The position numbers and the translations under genes are program-made. From assembly GCA_900618065.1 (NCBI GenBank), contig UYIL01000003.1, forward strand, positions 1,054,001 to 1,118,000: DNA of 64,000 nt, read 5' to 3'. Positions within the stretch are counted from its first letter, which is position 1. Every line of letters begins with the position of its first letter. The notes under the pieces are model-generated. The model had not been told where the DNA came from, searched no databases, and saw only the letters and a list, made by a program, of their open reading frames with translations. Shown here piece after piece: positions 16,184-23,877 of the stretch. Origin of the DNA: Streptococcus thermophilus (lineage in GTDB: Bacteria > Actinomycetota > Actinomycetes > Mycobacteriales > Mycobacteriaceae).

Positions 16184-16213
16184 GAGGAGGTTGAGATCGT
16201 TGACTACCACTGA
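16184..16213 (+). pseudogene. higB 3' remnant (last nine codons)
   Basis: The segment encodes EEVEIVDYH and a stop, exactly as the end of higB at 4936-4965. The rest of the toxin gene is gone, leaving the higA copy orphaned but with its ribosome-binding site GAGGAGG preserved. Confidence 0.7.
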
Positions 16214-16508
16214 CAAACTGCCTCCGGTACACCCGGGAGAGATACTGATGGAGGACTTTCTCAAGGAGATGGGGATTACGCAGCACAGGCTGGCCGTCTC
16301 CATCAGTGTTCCCCCTCGCCGGATCAACGAAATCGTCCACGGCAAGCGCGCTGTTACCGCTGATACGGCCCTTCGTTTGGCGAAGTTCTTCGGGATGAGC
16401 CCGCAGTTCTGGCTCGGACTCCAAACTCAGTACGACTTGGACGTGGCAGAAGACAAGATCCTCGCCGAGATCGAACAGATTCAGCCGGTCCAAGCTGCCT
16501 CGGCATAG
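16200..16508 (+). CDS. Orphan HigA-type antitoxin
   Basis: The 102-residue protein differs from HigA at 4952-5260 at only a few positions and keeps the helix-turn-helix and the AKFFGMSPQFWLGLQ block. The TTG start and the ribosome-binding site inside the higB remnant are the same. Without a toxin partner or its own visible operator it may act in trans on HigB of the first locus, or simply be drifting. It is followed by arfB copy B on the other strand. Confidence 0.82.
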   Translation: MTTTDKLPPVHPGEILMEDFLKEMGITQHRLAVSISVPPRRINEIVHGKRAVTADTALRLAKFFGMSPQFWLGLQTQYDLDVAEDKILAEIEQIQPVQAASA

Positions 16509-16515
16509 GCCGCAC

Positions 16516-16959
16516 CTAGGGTATTTGAGGCCGTTGCCTCATCGCTTTCAGCTCCGAGCGCCGTTTCTTCGCTTCGAGACGACGCCGTACCGAGCCTCGT
16601 GTCGGCTTCGTCTTACGCCGCGGGGGAGGAGGCGGGGCGAGCGCCTCGCGCAGCAGGGTGGCCATGCGTTGACGAGCCTCAGCTCGGTTGCGGACCTGCG
16701 ACCGCTGCGTCGATGCGCTCACGGTGAGCACCGTGCCGTCTAGGCGGTGTTCGAGGTTGTGGAGGGCGCGGCGGCGTTGGGCGTCGGTAAGCGATGCGCA
16801 CGCCGCGATGTCGATGGAGAGCTGCACCTTGCTGTCGGTGGTGTTGACGCCCTGGCCGCCCGGACCCGACGACTTCGCGAACCGCTCCGTCAGGTCGGCG
16901 GCGACGATGACCAGACCGCCGGGGATCCCTGGGCCAGGCGCGATGGTCAGGTCGTTCAT
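16516..16959 (-). CDS. ArfB/YaeJ-type peptidyl-tRNA hydrolase, copy B
   Basis: This 147-residue protein has the GGQ motif in SSGPGGQGVNTTDSKVQL and the basic tail. Its N-terminal 35 residues are closer to copy C, its remainder is identical in DNA to copy A over 314 bases (16547-16860). The start ATG at 16959 begins MNDLTIAPGPGIPGG. It lies between the orphan higA and PF06475 paralogue 2, without the VOC fragment seen next to copies A and C. Confidence 0.87.
   Translation of the reverse strand: MNDLTIAPGPGIPGGLVIVAADLTERFAKSSGPGGQGVNTTDSKVQLSIDIAACASLTDAQRRRALHNLEHRLDGTVLTVSASTQRSQVRNRAEARQRMATLLREALAPPPPPRRKTKPTRGSVRRRLEAKKRRSELKAMRQRPQIP
16547..16860 (-). repeat. 314-bp tract identical to 9731-10044
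   Basis: This is the partner of the tract in arfB copy A. The two copies lie in the same orientation 6.8 kb apart, so recombination between them could delete the IS element, the sigK operon and dipZ. Confidence 0.9.
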
Positions 16960-16990
16960 ATAGCGCAGTTTACCTAGAGTTGCTTCTGGA

Positions 16991-17581
16991 TCAGACCCGC
17001 CGTGCGAGATCGGGGTAGTGTACGACCACTCCGTCACCGTCGACCTCCAACTCGACGTCGACTCCCCGTGTTCCGCTTGCGTATCTGACAGTTTTGGCAT
17101 CGATGGAGCTGTAATACTGGTCTGACGCGATCACCTGGAGGGACGGCATATCAATCCAAGCCATGATCAGCTGTGTTTTCGGAACCTGAGTCTCAAGCAG
17201 CGCCAAGCGACGAATAGGCATTGTGTTGGTGAGAGGGCACAGACCGAGATCGCAATCAAGTGCGTCCTTCAGGTCGGCTGACTGGACGATACCGGGGGAG
17301 GGCAGATCTTCGGGCTGGGTGCCCCCTTCACTAGTATCCGCCGACCACATGCCTTGCTCGGACCTTACCAGCTCGAGGCTTCGCCCCCATCCGTCGCCTT
17401 CAACGTGCACCGATACACGTTCGGTCACCCAGTTCTCTGCGGCGCGCAGCTCCCACGTGGCCTCGTAACCATCGCCGTATTGCACTCCGGAAGCGGTTAA
17501 ACCGCCTCCAAGAAATTGAACTGCGGCCTCGTTCCGGATGAGTGGAGTGTCAACGTGCTCCCACTTATACGTGCGCTCCAT
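16991..17581 (-). CDS. Putative glycolipid-binding domain protein (PF06475), paralogue 2
   Basis: The 196-residue protein starts MERTYKWEHVDTPLIRNEA and carries ALDCDLGLCPLTNTMPIRRL and LIMAWIDMPSLQVIASDQYY. It is closer to paralogue 3 than to paralogue 1. A 70-bp piece of it (17337-17406) is repeated with one mismatch at 18290-18359. There is no signal peptide. The function of the family is unknown; a lipid-binding beta fold is expected. Confidence 0.85.
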   Translation of the reverse strand: MERTYKWEHVDTPLIRNEAAVQFLGGGLTASGVQYGDGYEATWELRAAENWVTERVSVHVEGDGWGRSLELVRSEQGMWSADTSEGGTQPEDLPSPGIVQSADLKDALDCDLGLCPLTNTMPIRRLALLETQVPKTQLIMAWIDMPSLQVIASDQYYSSIDAKTVRYASGTRGVDVELEVDGDGVVVHYPDLARRV

Positions 17582-17640
17582 GGTGAGGATTTTACCGCGC
17601 TTGATGGTGCGAACAGGCAGGGGGCTTTCGCCTGAAACTC

Positions 17641-17665
17641 GGTCGGGTTCGAGTTCAACGTGTAG
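17641..17665 (+). repeat. Junction repeat, short copy 3
   Basis: The segment ends GTTCGAGTTCAACGTGTAG, like the 3' part of the repeats at 291-347 and 28906-28960. It separates PF06475 paralogue 2 from the RelBE operon. Confidence 0.3.
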
Positions 17666-17671
17666 ACGGGG

Positions 17672-17956
17672 TCACGAGTCGTAGACCGTGTCACGGCGCC
17701 CGATCGTGAACACCTCGATGATCACAAGATCGTCGTAGATATTAGCGAGAATCCGATAGGAACCCACTCGGTACCGCCATTCTCCGGAGTGGTTGCCTGT
17801 GAGGGCCTTACCGATTGCTCGTGGGTTGGTAGATCCTTCCAGATTCTTTTCAATCCAGCCTGCAAGGATGCGAGCATCGAACCTATCCATCTTGCGAAGC
17901 TGCTTGCGCGCCTTTGAAGTTAGTCGCACGCTGTATCTGGAAGTTAGTTCTTCCAT
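17672..17956 (-). CDS. RelE/ParE-type toxin
   Basis: The 94-residue protein shows the RelE layout: YSVRLTSKARKQLRKMDR, then GEWRYRVGSYRILANI and the final strand VIIEVFTIGRRDTVY. Such toxins cleave mRNA on the ribosome. The ATG at 17956 overlaps the antitoxin stop by one base (TAATG), which couples the two. The gene looks intact. Confidence 0.85.
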   Translation of the reverse strand: MEELTSRYSVRLTSKARKQLRKMDRFDARILAGWIEKNLEGSTNPRAIGKALTGNHSGEWRYRVGSYRILANIYDDLVIIEVFTIGRRDTVYDS

Positions 17957-18168
17957 TAGCCGAGTTCGTCGAGTATTTCCTGGATGGTGAAGCGCTGCCC
18001 ATCGTCTTCTGCCATCGCGTCCCGAAGTTCCTGAAGATCGTGTGCATCCTCGATCTTTTCCAAAATTGCGTTCCGAGCGAAGTCCGAAAGGGTAATTCCT
18101 TCAAAACTTGCGAACCTACGCACCAGCTCAGCATCTCGATCATCCATGCGGATAGTCATCGTGGCCAT
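17956..18168 (-). CDS. RelB-type antitoxin
   Basis: The 70-residue protein starts MATMTIRMDDRDAELVRRF, a ribbon-helix-helix segment, followed by a helical region that would wrap the toxin. GAAGGACA lies six bases before the ATG at 18168. It forms a pair with the toxin at 17672-17956 and probably represses its own promoter by binding the palindrome at 18189-18203. Confidence 0.82.
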   Translation of the reverse strand: MATMTIRMDDRDAELVRRFASFEGITLSDFARNAILEKIEDAHDLQELRDAMAEDDGQRFTIQEILDELG

Positions 18169-18188
18169 GAGTGTCCTTCGCTTTCGAT

Positions 18189-18203
18189 GAATACAATGTA
18201 TTC
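18189..18203. promoter_or_regulatory. Probable RelB operator
   Basis: GAATACAATGTATTC is a perfect 15-base palindrome located 21 bases before the antitoxin ATG, where ribbon-helix-helix antitoxins usually bind. Confidence 0.55.
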
Positions 18204-18289
18204 TATTATTTCCGTGAGGTTTCAATACGTCAAGAACAGCTACCGCTGGATCCGTTTCCCGCGACTGCGGAGTGCTCTCTTTATTGGTT

Positions 18290-18359
18290 TCCGCCGACCA
18301 CATGCCTTGCTCGGACCTAACCAGCTCGAGGCTTCGCCCCCATCCGTCGCCTTCAACGT
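18290..18359 (-). pseudogene. Duplicated 70-bp internal piece of the PF06475 gene
   Basis: The bases match 17337-17406 at 69 of 70 positions and encode VEGDGWGRSLELVRSEQGMW on the minus strand. The fragment adjoins the broken DUF1707 gene precisely, so it marks a recombination end point. Confidence 0.8.
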
Positions 18360-18460
18360 TCTTCGAACTCTCCCACATCCAGGTAACCGTCTGCGAAAAG
18401 TGTGCCCAGCCGGTCCAGCGCTTCCGAACGCTCGGCGTCGCCCACGCGGATTTCGTCCAT
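18353..18460 (-). pseudogene. DUF1707 (SHOCT-like) protein, N-terminal fragment
   Basis: From ATG 18460 the frame encodes MDEIRVGDAERSEALDRLG and FADGYLDVGEFEER, then enters the PF06475 fragment and stops. It matches the start of the complete DUF1707 protein at 34774-35295. The domain normally continues for some 20 residues and a membrane part, which are lost. It is divergent from the TipA-like regulator gene. Confidence 0.65.
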
Positions 18461-18473
18461 TATCGCTCCCAAC

Positions 18474-18504
18474 TTGCACTTGCCCCTGCGGCAAGCTGTT
18501 CAAT
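18474..18504 (+). promoter_or_regulatory. MerR-type promoter with 19-bp spacer
   Basis: TTGCAC (18474-18479) and TTCAAT (18499-18504) are 19 bases apart, the overlong spacing typical of MerR-family control. The spacer holds the dyad CTTGCC/GGCAAG (18479-18484 and 18490-18495). Transcription would begin at or near the ATG at 18512, giving a leaderless message. Confidence 0.6.
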
Positions 18505-18511
18505 CGCAACC

Positions 18512-19273
18512 ATGGCAGATGGTATCGAATACACAATCAGCGAGGCCGCGGAAGCCCTCGGCGTTTCCACCAAGGCGCTGCGTCACTGGGAGGCGCTCGG
18601 CCTCATCACGCCCGCGCGCACGTGGGCCGACCACCGCGTTTACAGGCAGGCGGACCTCGAGCGCGGCGCGGCCATCGCCCTCTACCGCGGAGTCGGCGTG
18701 CCGCTTGCGCAGATCGCGCAGCTTCTCGACGCCTCCGGAGCCGCCCTCACGCACCACCAAGAGGCACTCGCTTCTCGACGGCGCACGCTCGACGCCCAAC
18801 TCACATCTGTCCAGCGCCTCATTGACAACGCAACGAAAGGATCGATCGACATGGACGCAATGAAGAAGTACCTCGGCGAAGATATGCCCGCCTACCAGGA
18901 GGAGGCTGAGCAGCGCTGGGGTGATACCCCGGAGTGGGCGCAGTCCCAGAAAAAGCTCGCTCAAATGGGCGAAGGTGACTTCAAACGCCTGCAGGAAGAA
19001 CAGGACGCGCTCGCCGCGGATCTGATCGCCGCACGCGATTCCGGCGTGGACCCCGGCTCCGAGGAAGCCGAAGCACTGGTGGAGCGCCACCGCGCAAGCA
19101 TCGCCCAGTGGTACGAGGCGACCCCGGCTCGCCAGCTCATCCTCGCGCGCATGTACGTTGACGACGCGCGCTTCCACGAAGCCTACGGCGGCGCGCAGGA
19201 CTACCTGCTCGAGCTGGTCACCGCCCACGCGGCGGCCGAAGGTGTGGACGTGGGCAACCCGCAGTGGGGTTAG
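18512..19273 (+). CDS. TipA-like MerR-family regulator
   Basis: The 253-residue protein has a MerR DNA-binding domain (YTISEAAEALGVSTKALRHW, residues 7-75), a long dimerising helix and a C-terminal TipAS-type domain (about 120-250) with AEQRWGDTPEWAQSQKKLAQ. TipA proteins bind thiopeptide antibiotics or other ligands in this domain and activate transcription. The promoter in front has the MerR spacing, so the gene probably regulates itself. The start at 18512 follows from the promoter position. The divergent target gene (DUF1707) is broken. Confidence 0.85.
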   Translation: MADGIEYTISEAAEALGVSTKALRHWEALGLITPARTWADHRVYRQADLERGAAIALYRGVGVPLAQIAQLLDASGAALTHHQEALASRRRTLDAQLTSVQRLIDNATKGSIDMDAMKKYLGEDMPAYQEEAEQRWGDTPEWAQSQKKLAQMGEGDFKRLQEEQDALAADLIAARDSGVDPGSEEAEALVERHRASIAQWYEATPARQLILARMYVDDARFHEAYGGAQDYLLELVTAHAAAEGVDVGNPQWG

Positions 19274-19412
19274 AAACGGAGCAGTAATCCTTCCAACTCT
19301 TGCTGAAGCAGAGGCCAGGGTTTGGTCAGGTCTAGTGTTAGGAATCGGGGTAGCAGGAACTGTGTTCGGTAGCGCCCAACCTTTTGCGGGATCCGTAGGA
19401 GGGCGATTCGAT

Positions 19413-19667
19413 TTAGTCGAGCAGGCTGCGGTACTGCCGACGTGCCTTCATCGAATGGATGATGGTCTCCGTACCGTCATCCCAGATTAAAACGACAATC
19501 TCCAGCAACCGCATCGAGGAATCGAAACCAAGGCGAAGCTCGCGCTGCGGGTGTTCCTCGTCAAGGGGTGCTTTGTAAACGCACCCCGTAGTGGCTGACG
19601 TAACTGAGTCCTCCGGTTCGATGCCGTGTTTCTCAGCGCTTCGGCGGACCTCGATCTCAGATGGCAT
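19413..19667 (-). CDS. Toxin of an RHH-paired toxin-antitoxin system
   Basis: The 84-residue protein begins MPSEIEVRRSAEKHGIEPED and has a beta-rich middle (LRLGFDSSMRLLEIVVLIWD) ending ETIIHSMKARRQYRSLL. Size, the KHGI motif, the C-terminal His-x-x-Lys-Ala-Arg and coupling to a ribbon-helix-helix gene resemble BrnT-like ribonuclease toxins, though similarity is loose. It overlaps the antitoxin stop by 11 bases. The start of a second toxin copy remains at 31247-31408. Confidence 0.6.
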   Translation of the reverse strand: MPSEIEVRRSAEKHGIEPEDSVTSATTGCVYKAPLDEEHPQRELRLGFDSSMRLLEIVVLIWDDGTETIIHSMKARRQYRSLLD

Positions 19668-19902
19668 TTCTAAGGGCCTCGCGGATCGCACGCGAGCGTG
19701 ACCACCCGTGAGAGGCGGCATACGCATCAAGGTTTGAAATTTCGCTTGGGGAGAGACGAATAGAGATAACTTGCCCTGCTTCCGCATCTCGTGGTTTCCG
19801 TCCGCGCTTTCGCAATATCTCCACGTCGTAGCCCGCTTCGGCTTCAGCTACCCATGCATCAATTTGATCTTCGCTAACCGGCTTTCCATCTATCGTCTTC
19901 AT
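19657..19902 (-). CDS. Ribbon-helix-helix antitoxin
   Basis: The 81-residue protein has an N-terminal toxin-binding type region (MKTIDGKPVSEDQIDAWVAE) and a C-terminal RHH domain (ISIRLSPSEISNLDAYAASH). A near twin lies at 31411-31656. The order antitoxin then toxin and the overlapping frames mark an operon. The upstream repeats at 19911-19950 could be its operator. The start is the ATG at 19902, shared in context with the second copy. Confidence 0.75.
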   Translation of the reverse strand: MKTIDGKPVSEDQIDAWVAEAEAGYDVEILRKRGRKPRDAEAGQVISIRLSPSEISNLDAYAASHGWSRSRAIREALRNAI

Positions 19903-19910
19903 GCGTTCAT

Positions 19911-19950
19911 CGTAATACGGAATTAGAGATGTGCTTCGGTAATACGTGGC
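19911..19950 (-). promoter_or_regulatory. Probable RHH antitoxin operator
   Basis: Two similar boxes, CGTAATACGGA (19911-19921) and GGTAATACGTG (19938-19948), precede the antitoxin. The first is conserved before the second antitoxin copy (CGTAATACGGAA at 31666-31677) at the same distance, although the flanks differ. Confidence 0.45.
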
Positions 19951-19957
19951 CCGCCAC

Positions 19958-21889
19958 TTAAGTTCGGTTTTCACCAACGAGGTACTGTCCCACCACAGCG
20001 CCTCCGAGTTCGTTGAGGTTGGGTGCGACGACGTTGGCGCCGGAGCGGTTGGCGAGGGCGTCGATAAGCGAAACAAGCCCTGGATCATCCCCAAGGCGGA
20101 AGAAGGTGATCTTCGTCCCGCGTTTAGTCACCGAATCAAGCGCGTCGACCGTGCTCGCGAGTGTGATGCGGTCGGTCGGCCAGTTGAAGTAGGCCTCGCC
20201 CCATTCGGTCAGGATAGAAGTCGGCTCGCCGTCGGTGACGATGAGAAGCGTCGGATCGTAGTCGGCGTGGCGGGTGAAGAACTCGTTGGCGAGAAGCAGC
20301 GCGTGCTGCAGGTTGGTGCCCTTTTCCGGCATCGGCGGCAGGGCGGTGAGTTCTTCGATCGTCAGCGTCTGCGCGTAGAGGCCGAAACCGATAAGTGCGA
20401 GCTCGTCGCTGCGGAACTGCGTGGTGATGAGGTGGTTCAGCGCCAGCGCGGTCTGCTTCATCGGCGTCCAGCGGCCTTCCATCGCCATGGAGAAGGAGGT
20501 GTCCACAAGCAGTGCGACGGCGTTTTTCGTGCGGGCTTCGGTTTCGACCACTTCGATGTCGTTCACGGTGATCGCGAACGGCTCGCCGCTGGCGGCGCTG
20601 CGCTGGAGAGCGTTCGTGATGGTCCGGGTGGTGTCCCATGCCTGAGTGTCGCCGAACTCCCAGGGGCGGGTGCCACCGGTGGGTTCGCCCTGCTGACCAG
20701 CGAGGCGGGAATCGCGTTGGCCGCGGGATAACTGGGAGGTCGCGCCCTTTAACAGCTCCTTGCCCAGCATGCGCAGCGCTTTCGGGGACAGCTGCAGAGA
20801 GCCGGACTCGCCCTTGTTCAGCAATCCGGAGTCACGCAACGCTTGTTCCAAGTCGCGCAGATGCTTAGCGCTGGTGGCGGCGTCAGCGCCTAAGAGGTCG
20901 GCGACGTCGTCTAAGTCAATGTCTCCGGGGCGTTCGCCTCCGAGGGCGGCAGCGAGCTCGTCGAGGCGCCCGAGGTCGCGCATCGCGCGGGTGGCTTCGC
21001 CGAGGCCCATGCCGCCCGATGTCCCGTCGCCGTCGAACGGTTCGGACCCGGTCCAGTCCAGGTCGGGGCGGATGCCACGCAGGTTCGCATCCAGCTCGCC
21101 AACGAGGTTCATCAGCTCCTCCGAGCCGAAGGCCTCGGACGCGAGCTGCATGAGCTCGGCGCGCTGTTCGGGTGTCATGGAGTTGAGCAATCGCTGGGCT
21201 GCCGCCGATCGCTGCGCGAGCAGCTCCACCAACTCCTCGATGTTGCGGGGGTTCTCCGGAAACTGATCCCCGTGCTTGGCCATGAAATCCTGAAAGTCCT
21301 GTTCTGTGGCCATGCCGGCGCGATGCTTGCCCAACAGCACGTTGAGATCGCGAAGCATCTCGGCGACGGATGCGCGATCTTCATCGGTTGCACCTTCCAG
21401 TGCCTCTTTCATGCCGGCGAAGCGCTGGTCTAAGAGTTCGCGGCCGATGAGGTCTTTGATCTGCTGGTATTTCCCGCGCGCTTCGGAGGAAGCCCAGTCG
21501 TAGTCGTTCAGTTCGGTCACCGCCGCCGCGGGGGAGACGGGCAAGTTATCCAGCGTCATCTCCCGCATTGTGCGGTCGAGATCGTCCATGTCCACGTCGC
21601 GGGCGAGTTGGCCGCGTTCGGCGAGCACAGCTTCGTCGAGAAGCTGCTTTGCTTCCTGGAGCGTGCCCCCGAGATTGGTCTTGTGCAGCAGCTCCTGGCG
21701 GCGCTGCGCGATCTGGCGCAGGAAGTCGTCGTAGCCCTCGCGGCGCAGATACTCGCGCATGGCCTGCTCGGCTGAGTAGCCGTACATGACGTCGTCGGCA
21801 ATGGCGCGCACCGCCTTGGCCAGGTCGGGCGGTGGGGCGAGCGGATCCGGGCCCGGGGTGTACCTGCGGTACCTGCGCTGGTTAGCCAT
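19958..21889 (-). CDS. VWA-domain protein, partner of MoxR-type ATPase, copy 1
   Basis: The 643-residue protein has a long helical N-terminal part rich in acidic and Leu residues and a C-terminal von Willebrand A domain. The metal-binding site is visible as DTSFS (Asp463) with the later TDGEPTS. Such proteins work with MoxR or Mg-chelatase ChlI-like ATPases, using the VWA domain to present metal or protein clients. The ATG overlaps the end of the ATPase gene by eight bases. The same gene pair recurs at 53127-56466. The protein contains no signal peptide and should be cytoplasmic. Confidence 0.87.
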   Translation of the reverse strand: MANQRRYRRYTPGPDPLAPPPDLAKAVRAIADDVMYGYSAEQAMREYLRREGYDDFLRQIAQRRQELLHKTNLGGTLQEAKQLLDEAVLAERGQLARDVDMDDLDRTMREMTLDNLPVSPAAAVTELNDYDWASSEARGKYQQIKDLIGRELLDQRFAGMKEALEGATDEDRASVAEMLRDLNVLLGKHRAGMATEQDFQDFMAKHGDQFPENPRNIEELVELLAQRSAAAQRLLNSMTPEQRAELMQLASEAFGSEELMNLVGELDANLRGIRPDLDWTGSEPFDGDGTSGGMGLGEATRAMRDLGRLDELAAALGGERPGDIDLDDVADLLGADAATSAKHLRDLEQALRDSGLLNKGESGSLQLSPKALRMLGKELLKGATSQLSRGQRDSRLAGQQGEPTGGTRPWEFGDTQAWDTTRTITNALQRSAASGEPFAITVNDIEVVETEARTKNAVALLVDTSFSMAMEGRWTPMKQTALALNHLITTQFRSDELALIGFGLYAQTLTIEELTALPPMPEKGTNLQHALLLANEFFTRHADYDPTLLIVTDGEPTSILTEWGEAYFNWPTDRITLASTVDALDSVTKRGTKITFFRLGDDPGLVSLIDALANRSGANVVAPNLNELGGAVVGQYLVGENRT

Positions 21890-23276
21890 AGATGGTCTCA
21901 CCTTCGCCGGAGTCCTTCGAAATCTTCTGGGTGAGGTAGAGCGCCTCCACCGCGAGCTCGATGGCACTAGCGCGCTCGCCCTCGCTCTCGGCGTTGAAGG
22001 CCGAAGCAATGTCTGCGTAAAGCGTGCCGTCGAGCTGGGGCAGGCCGTTGAGGAACTCTGCCGCTGTAATGTTTTCTCCAGTGGTGATGAAGGTGGAGCC
22101 GTCGAGCGCCTCGATCAGCGGGGCAAAGTCGAGTCCCTTGATCCGGGGGCGAAGAGCCTGAGCCACGGAGTTGCGCAACAGGTACTCGAGGATGTCCCAC
22201 TCGCGGCCTTCCTCGCCGTGCTCGAACTCCACCTTGCCGCCGAGCACGTCGACGGCGGCCTCCAGGTCCACTAGGCGCGCGACCGGGTCCTCCCCGGTAA
22301 TGGCGGCGCGGCGGGCGGCGGAGGCTGCGACTGTCTCGGCGCCGGCGATGGCGAAGCGGGCCGAGACGCCGGCGCGCTGGTTCACCGCGTCGGATTCGCG
22401 CAGCGCGCGGGTGAACCGGGCGAGGGCTTCCATAATGGGTTGCGGAACATTGGCCGTGAGCGTCGATTCCTGCTCGATGACGCGGATCTCGTCGTCCAAC
22501 TCGATGGGGTAGTGGGTGCGGATCTCGGCGCCGAAGCGGTCTTTGAGCGGGGTGATGATGCGCCCGCGGTTCGTGTAGTCCTCCGGGTTCGCCGACGCCA
22601 CCACCAGCACGTCCAGCGGCAGGCGCAGCATGTAGCCGCGGATCTGGATGTCGGCTTCCTCCATCACGTTGAGCATGGCCACCTGGATGCGCTCCGCCAG
22701 GTCCGGCAGCTCGTTGATGGCCACGATGCCGCGGTTGGAGCGCGGGATGAGGCCGTAGTGGATGGTCTCCGGGTCGCCCAGGCGGCGGCCCTCGGCCACG
22801 CGCATCGGGTCCACGTCGCCGATCAGATCGGCCACGGAGGTGTCCGGGGTGGCCAGCTTCTCGGAGTAGCGGGCCTCGCGCGGGATCCAGGCGATGGGCA
22901 GCGCGTCTCCTTCCTCCTCGACACGGCGCTTCGTTGCGTCCGTCAGCGGGTTCAGGGGGTGTTCGCGCAGCTCGGATCCTTCGACGGCGGGCACAAAGGC
23001 GTCGAGAAGCAAAGGAAGCGTGCGAAGCAGGCGGGTCTTGCCCTGGCCGCGCTCGCCGAGCAGCACGATGTCGTGGCCGGCGATGATGGCGCGCTCGACC
23101 TGCGGCAACACGGTGTGCTCGAGGCCGTGGAGGCCGGGCCACGGGTTTTCGCCGGCGCGCAGTGTGGCGATGAGGTTTTCGCGCATTTCTTCGCGCACGG
23201 TCTTGTAGGTGTAGCCGGCGGCCTTGAGCTCGCCGAGGGTGGTGATGGATGGCCAGGAGTTGGGCGCTTCAGTCAT
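21882..23276 (-). CDS. MoxR/ChlI-type AAA+ ATPase, copy 1
   Basis: The 464-residue protein has Walker A GERGQGKT (74-81), a conserved central AAA+ block with GLIPRSNRGIVAINELPDLA as Walker B, and VVASANPEDYTNRGRI as sensor 1. It belongs to the Mg-chelatase subunit I-like ATPases. The central 140 residues are almost identical in copy 2 (55066-56466), stronger conservation than in the VWA partner. It is transcribed away from the phosphomutase-like gene; the 58-base gap holds the palindrome at 23315-23330. The absence of bacteriochlorophyll genes argues for a chaperone role. Confidence 0.88.
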   Translation of the reverse strand: MTEAPNSWPSITTLGELKAAGYTYKTVREEMRENLIATLRAGENPWPGLHGLEHTVLPQVERAIIAGHDIVLLGERGQGKTRLLRTLPLLLDAFVPAVEGSELREHPLNPLTDATKRRVEEEGDALPIAWIPREARYSEKLATPDTSVADLIGDVDPMRVAEGRRLGDPETIHYGLIPRSNRGIVAINELPDLAERIQVAMLNVMEEADIQIRGYMLRLPLDVLVVASANPEDYTNRGRIITPLKDRFGAEIRTHYPIELDDEIRVIEQESTLTANVPQPIMEALARFTRALRESDAVNQRAGVSARFAIAGAETVAASAARRAAITGEDPVARLVDLEAAVDVLGGKVEFEHGEEGREWDILEYLLRNSVAQALRPRIKGLDFAPLIEALDGSTFITTGENITAAEFLNGLPQLDGTLYADIASAFNAESEGERASAIELAVEALYLTQKISKDSGEGETIYG

Positions 23277-23314
23277 GTCGGCCAGGGTACGCGGGTTTCC
23301 TGGGTGGGTATCAA

Positions 23315-23330
23315 CGATGGCTTACCATCG
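23315..23330. promoter_or_regulatory. Palindrome between divergent module genes
   Basis: CGATGG-CTTA-CCATCG is a perfect dyad just before the phosphomutase-like start at 23335 and inside the only gap shared by both operons. It could be an operator for module 1. The gap of module 2 (56467-56505) does not contain it. Confidence 0.4.
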
Positions 23331-23334
23331 CTTC

Positions 23335-23877
23335 ATGGCCACCATCTACCTCATTCGCCACGGCGAGACCCCGACGACCGGCAAAATCCTTCCCGGGCGC
23401 GCGCCGGGGTTGCACCTTTCGGAGAAGGGGCGCATGCAAGCCGCGGCTGTGGCCAAGCAGCTCGCCAGCGTCGACGCGGTGTATTCCTCACCGCTCGAGC
23501 GCGCTCGCGAGACCGCTTTACCCACCTGCGAACGGTTCCACAAAGAGCTCATGCTTGACGACGGCCTCTTGGAAGCCGATTTCGGCACATGGACCGGCGA
23601 ATCTTTGGCCGACCTTGCCACGTTGCCCGAGTGGCAGATGGTGCAGAGGCGGCCCGGGGAGTTCCGCTTCCCCGGCGGAGAGTCGTTCGTGGAGATGCAA
23701 CACCGCGTCGTAGGTTGCGTGCGCACGATCGCGGCGCGGCACCCGGGCGAGGCGGTGGCCTGCTTCACCCACGCCGACCCGATCAAGGCGGCGTTGGCGC
23801 ATTTCACGGGCCGGGGTTGGGGCGCGTTCCAGCAGATCCCGGCGGAACCGTGCTCGGTGTCGGAGCTTGAGCTGTGA
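23335..23877 (+). CDS. Histidine phosphatase/phosphomutase-like protein (MSMEG_4193 family), copy 1
   Basis: The 180-residue protein has the RHGETPTTG catalytic motif near the N-terminus, YSSPLERARET in the middle and CFTHADPIKAA with the second catalytic His. It is a small member of the histidine phosphatase superfamily, of the actinobacterial group named after MSMEG_4193, whose substrate is unknown. The following kinase-fold gene starts within its stop codon (GTGA). The same gene order is repeated in copy 2. Confidence 0.88.
   Translation: MATIYLIRHGETPTTGKILPGRAPGLHLSEKGRMQAAAVAKQLASVDAVYSSPLERARETALPTCERFHKELMLDDGLLEADFGTWTGESLADLATLPEWQMVQRRPGEFRFPGGESFVEMQHRVVGCVRTIAARHPGEAVACFTHADPIKAALAHFTGRGWGAFQQIPAEPCSVSELEL

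Noticed and set aside
17638..17665. Possible tRNA T-arm (GGGTTCGAGTTCAACG)
   Set aside because: No acceptor, D or anticodon stem can be formed around it; the sequence belongs to the junction repeat.
19274..19412. Plus-strand frame with VWSGLVLGIGVAGTVFGSAQ resembling a signal or membrane segment
   Set aside because: It has no start codon or ribosome-binding site and is too short to assign; it may be a remnant, but I cannot support it.
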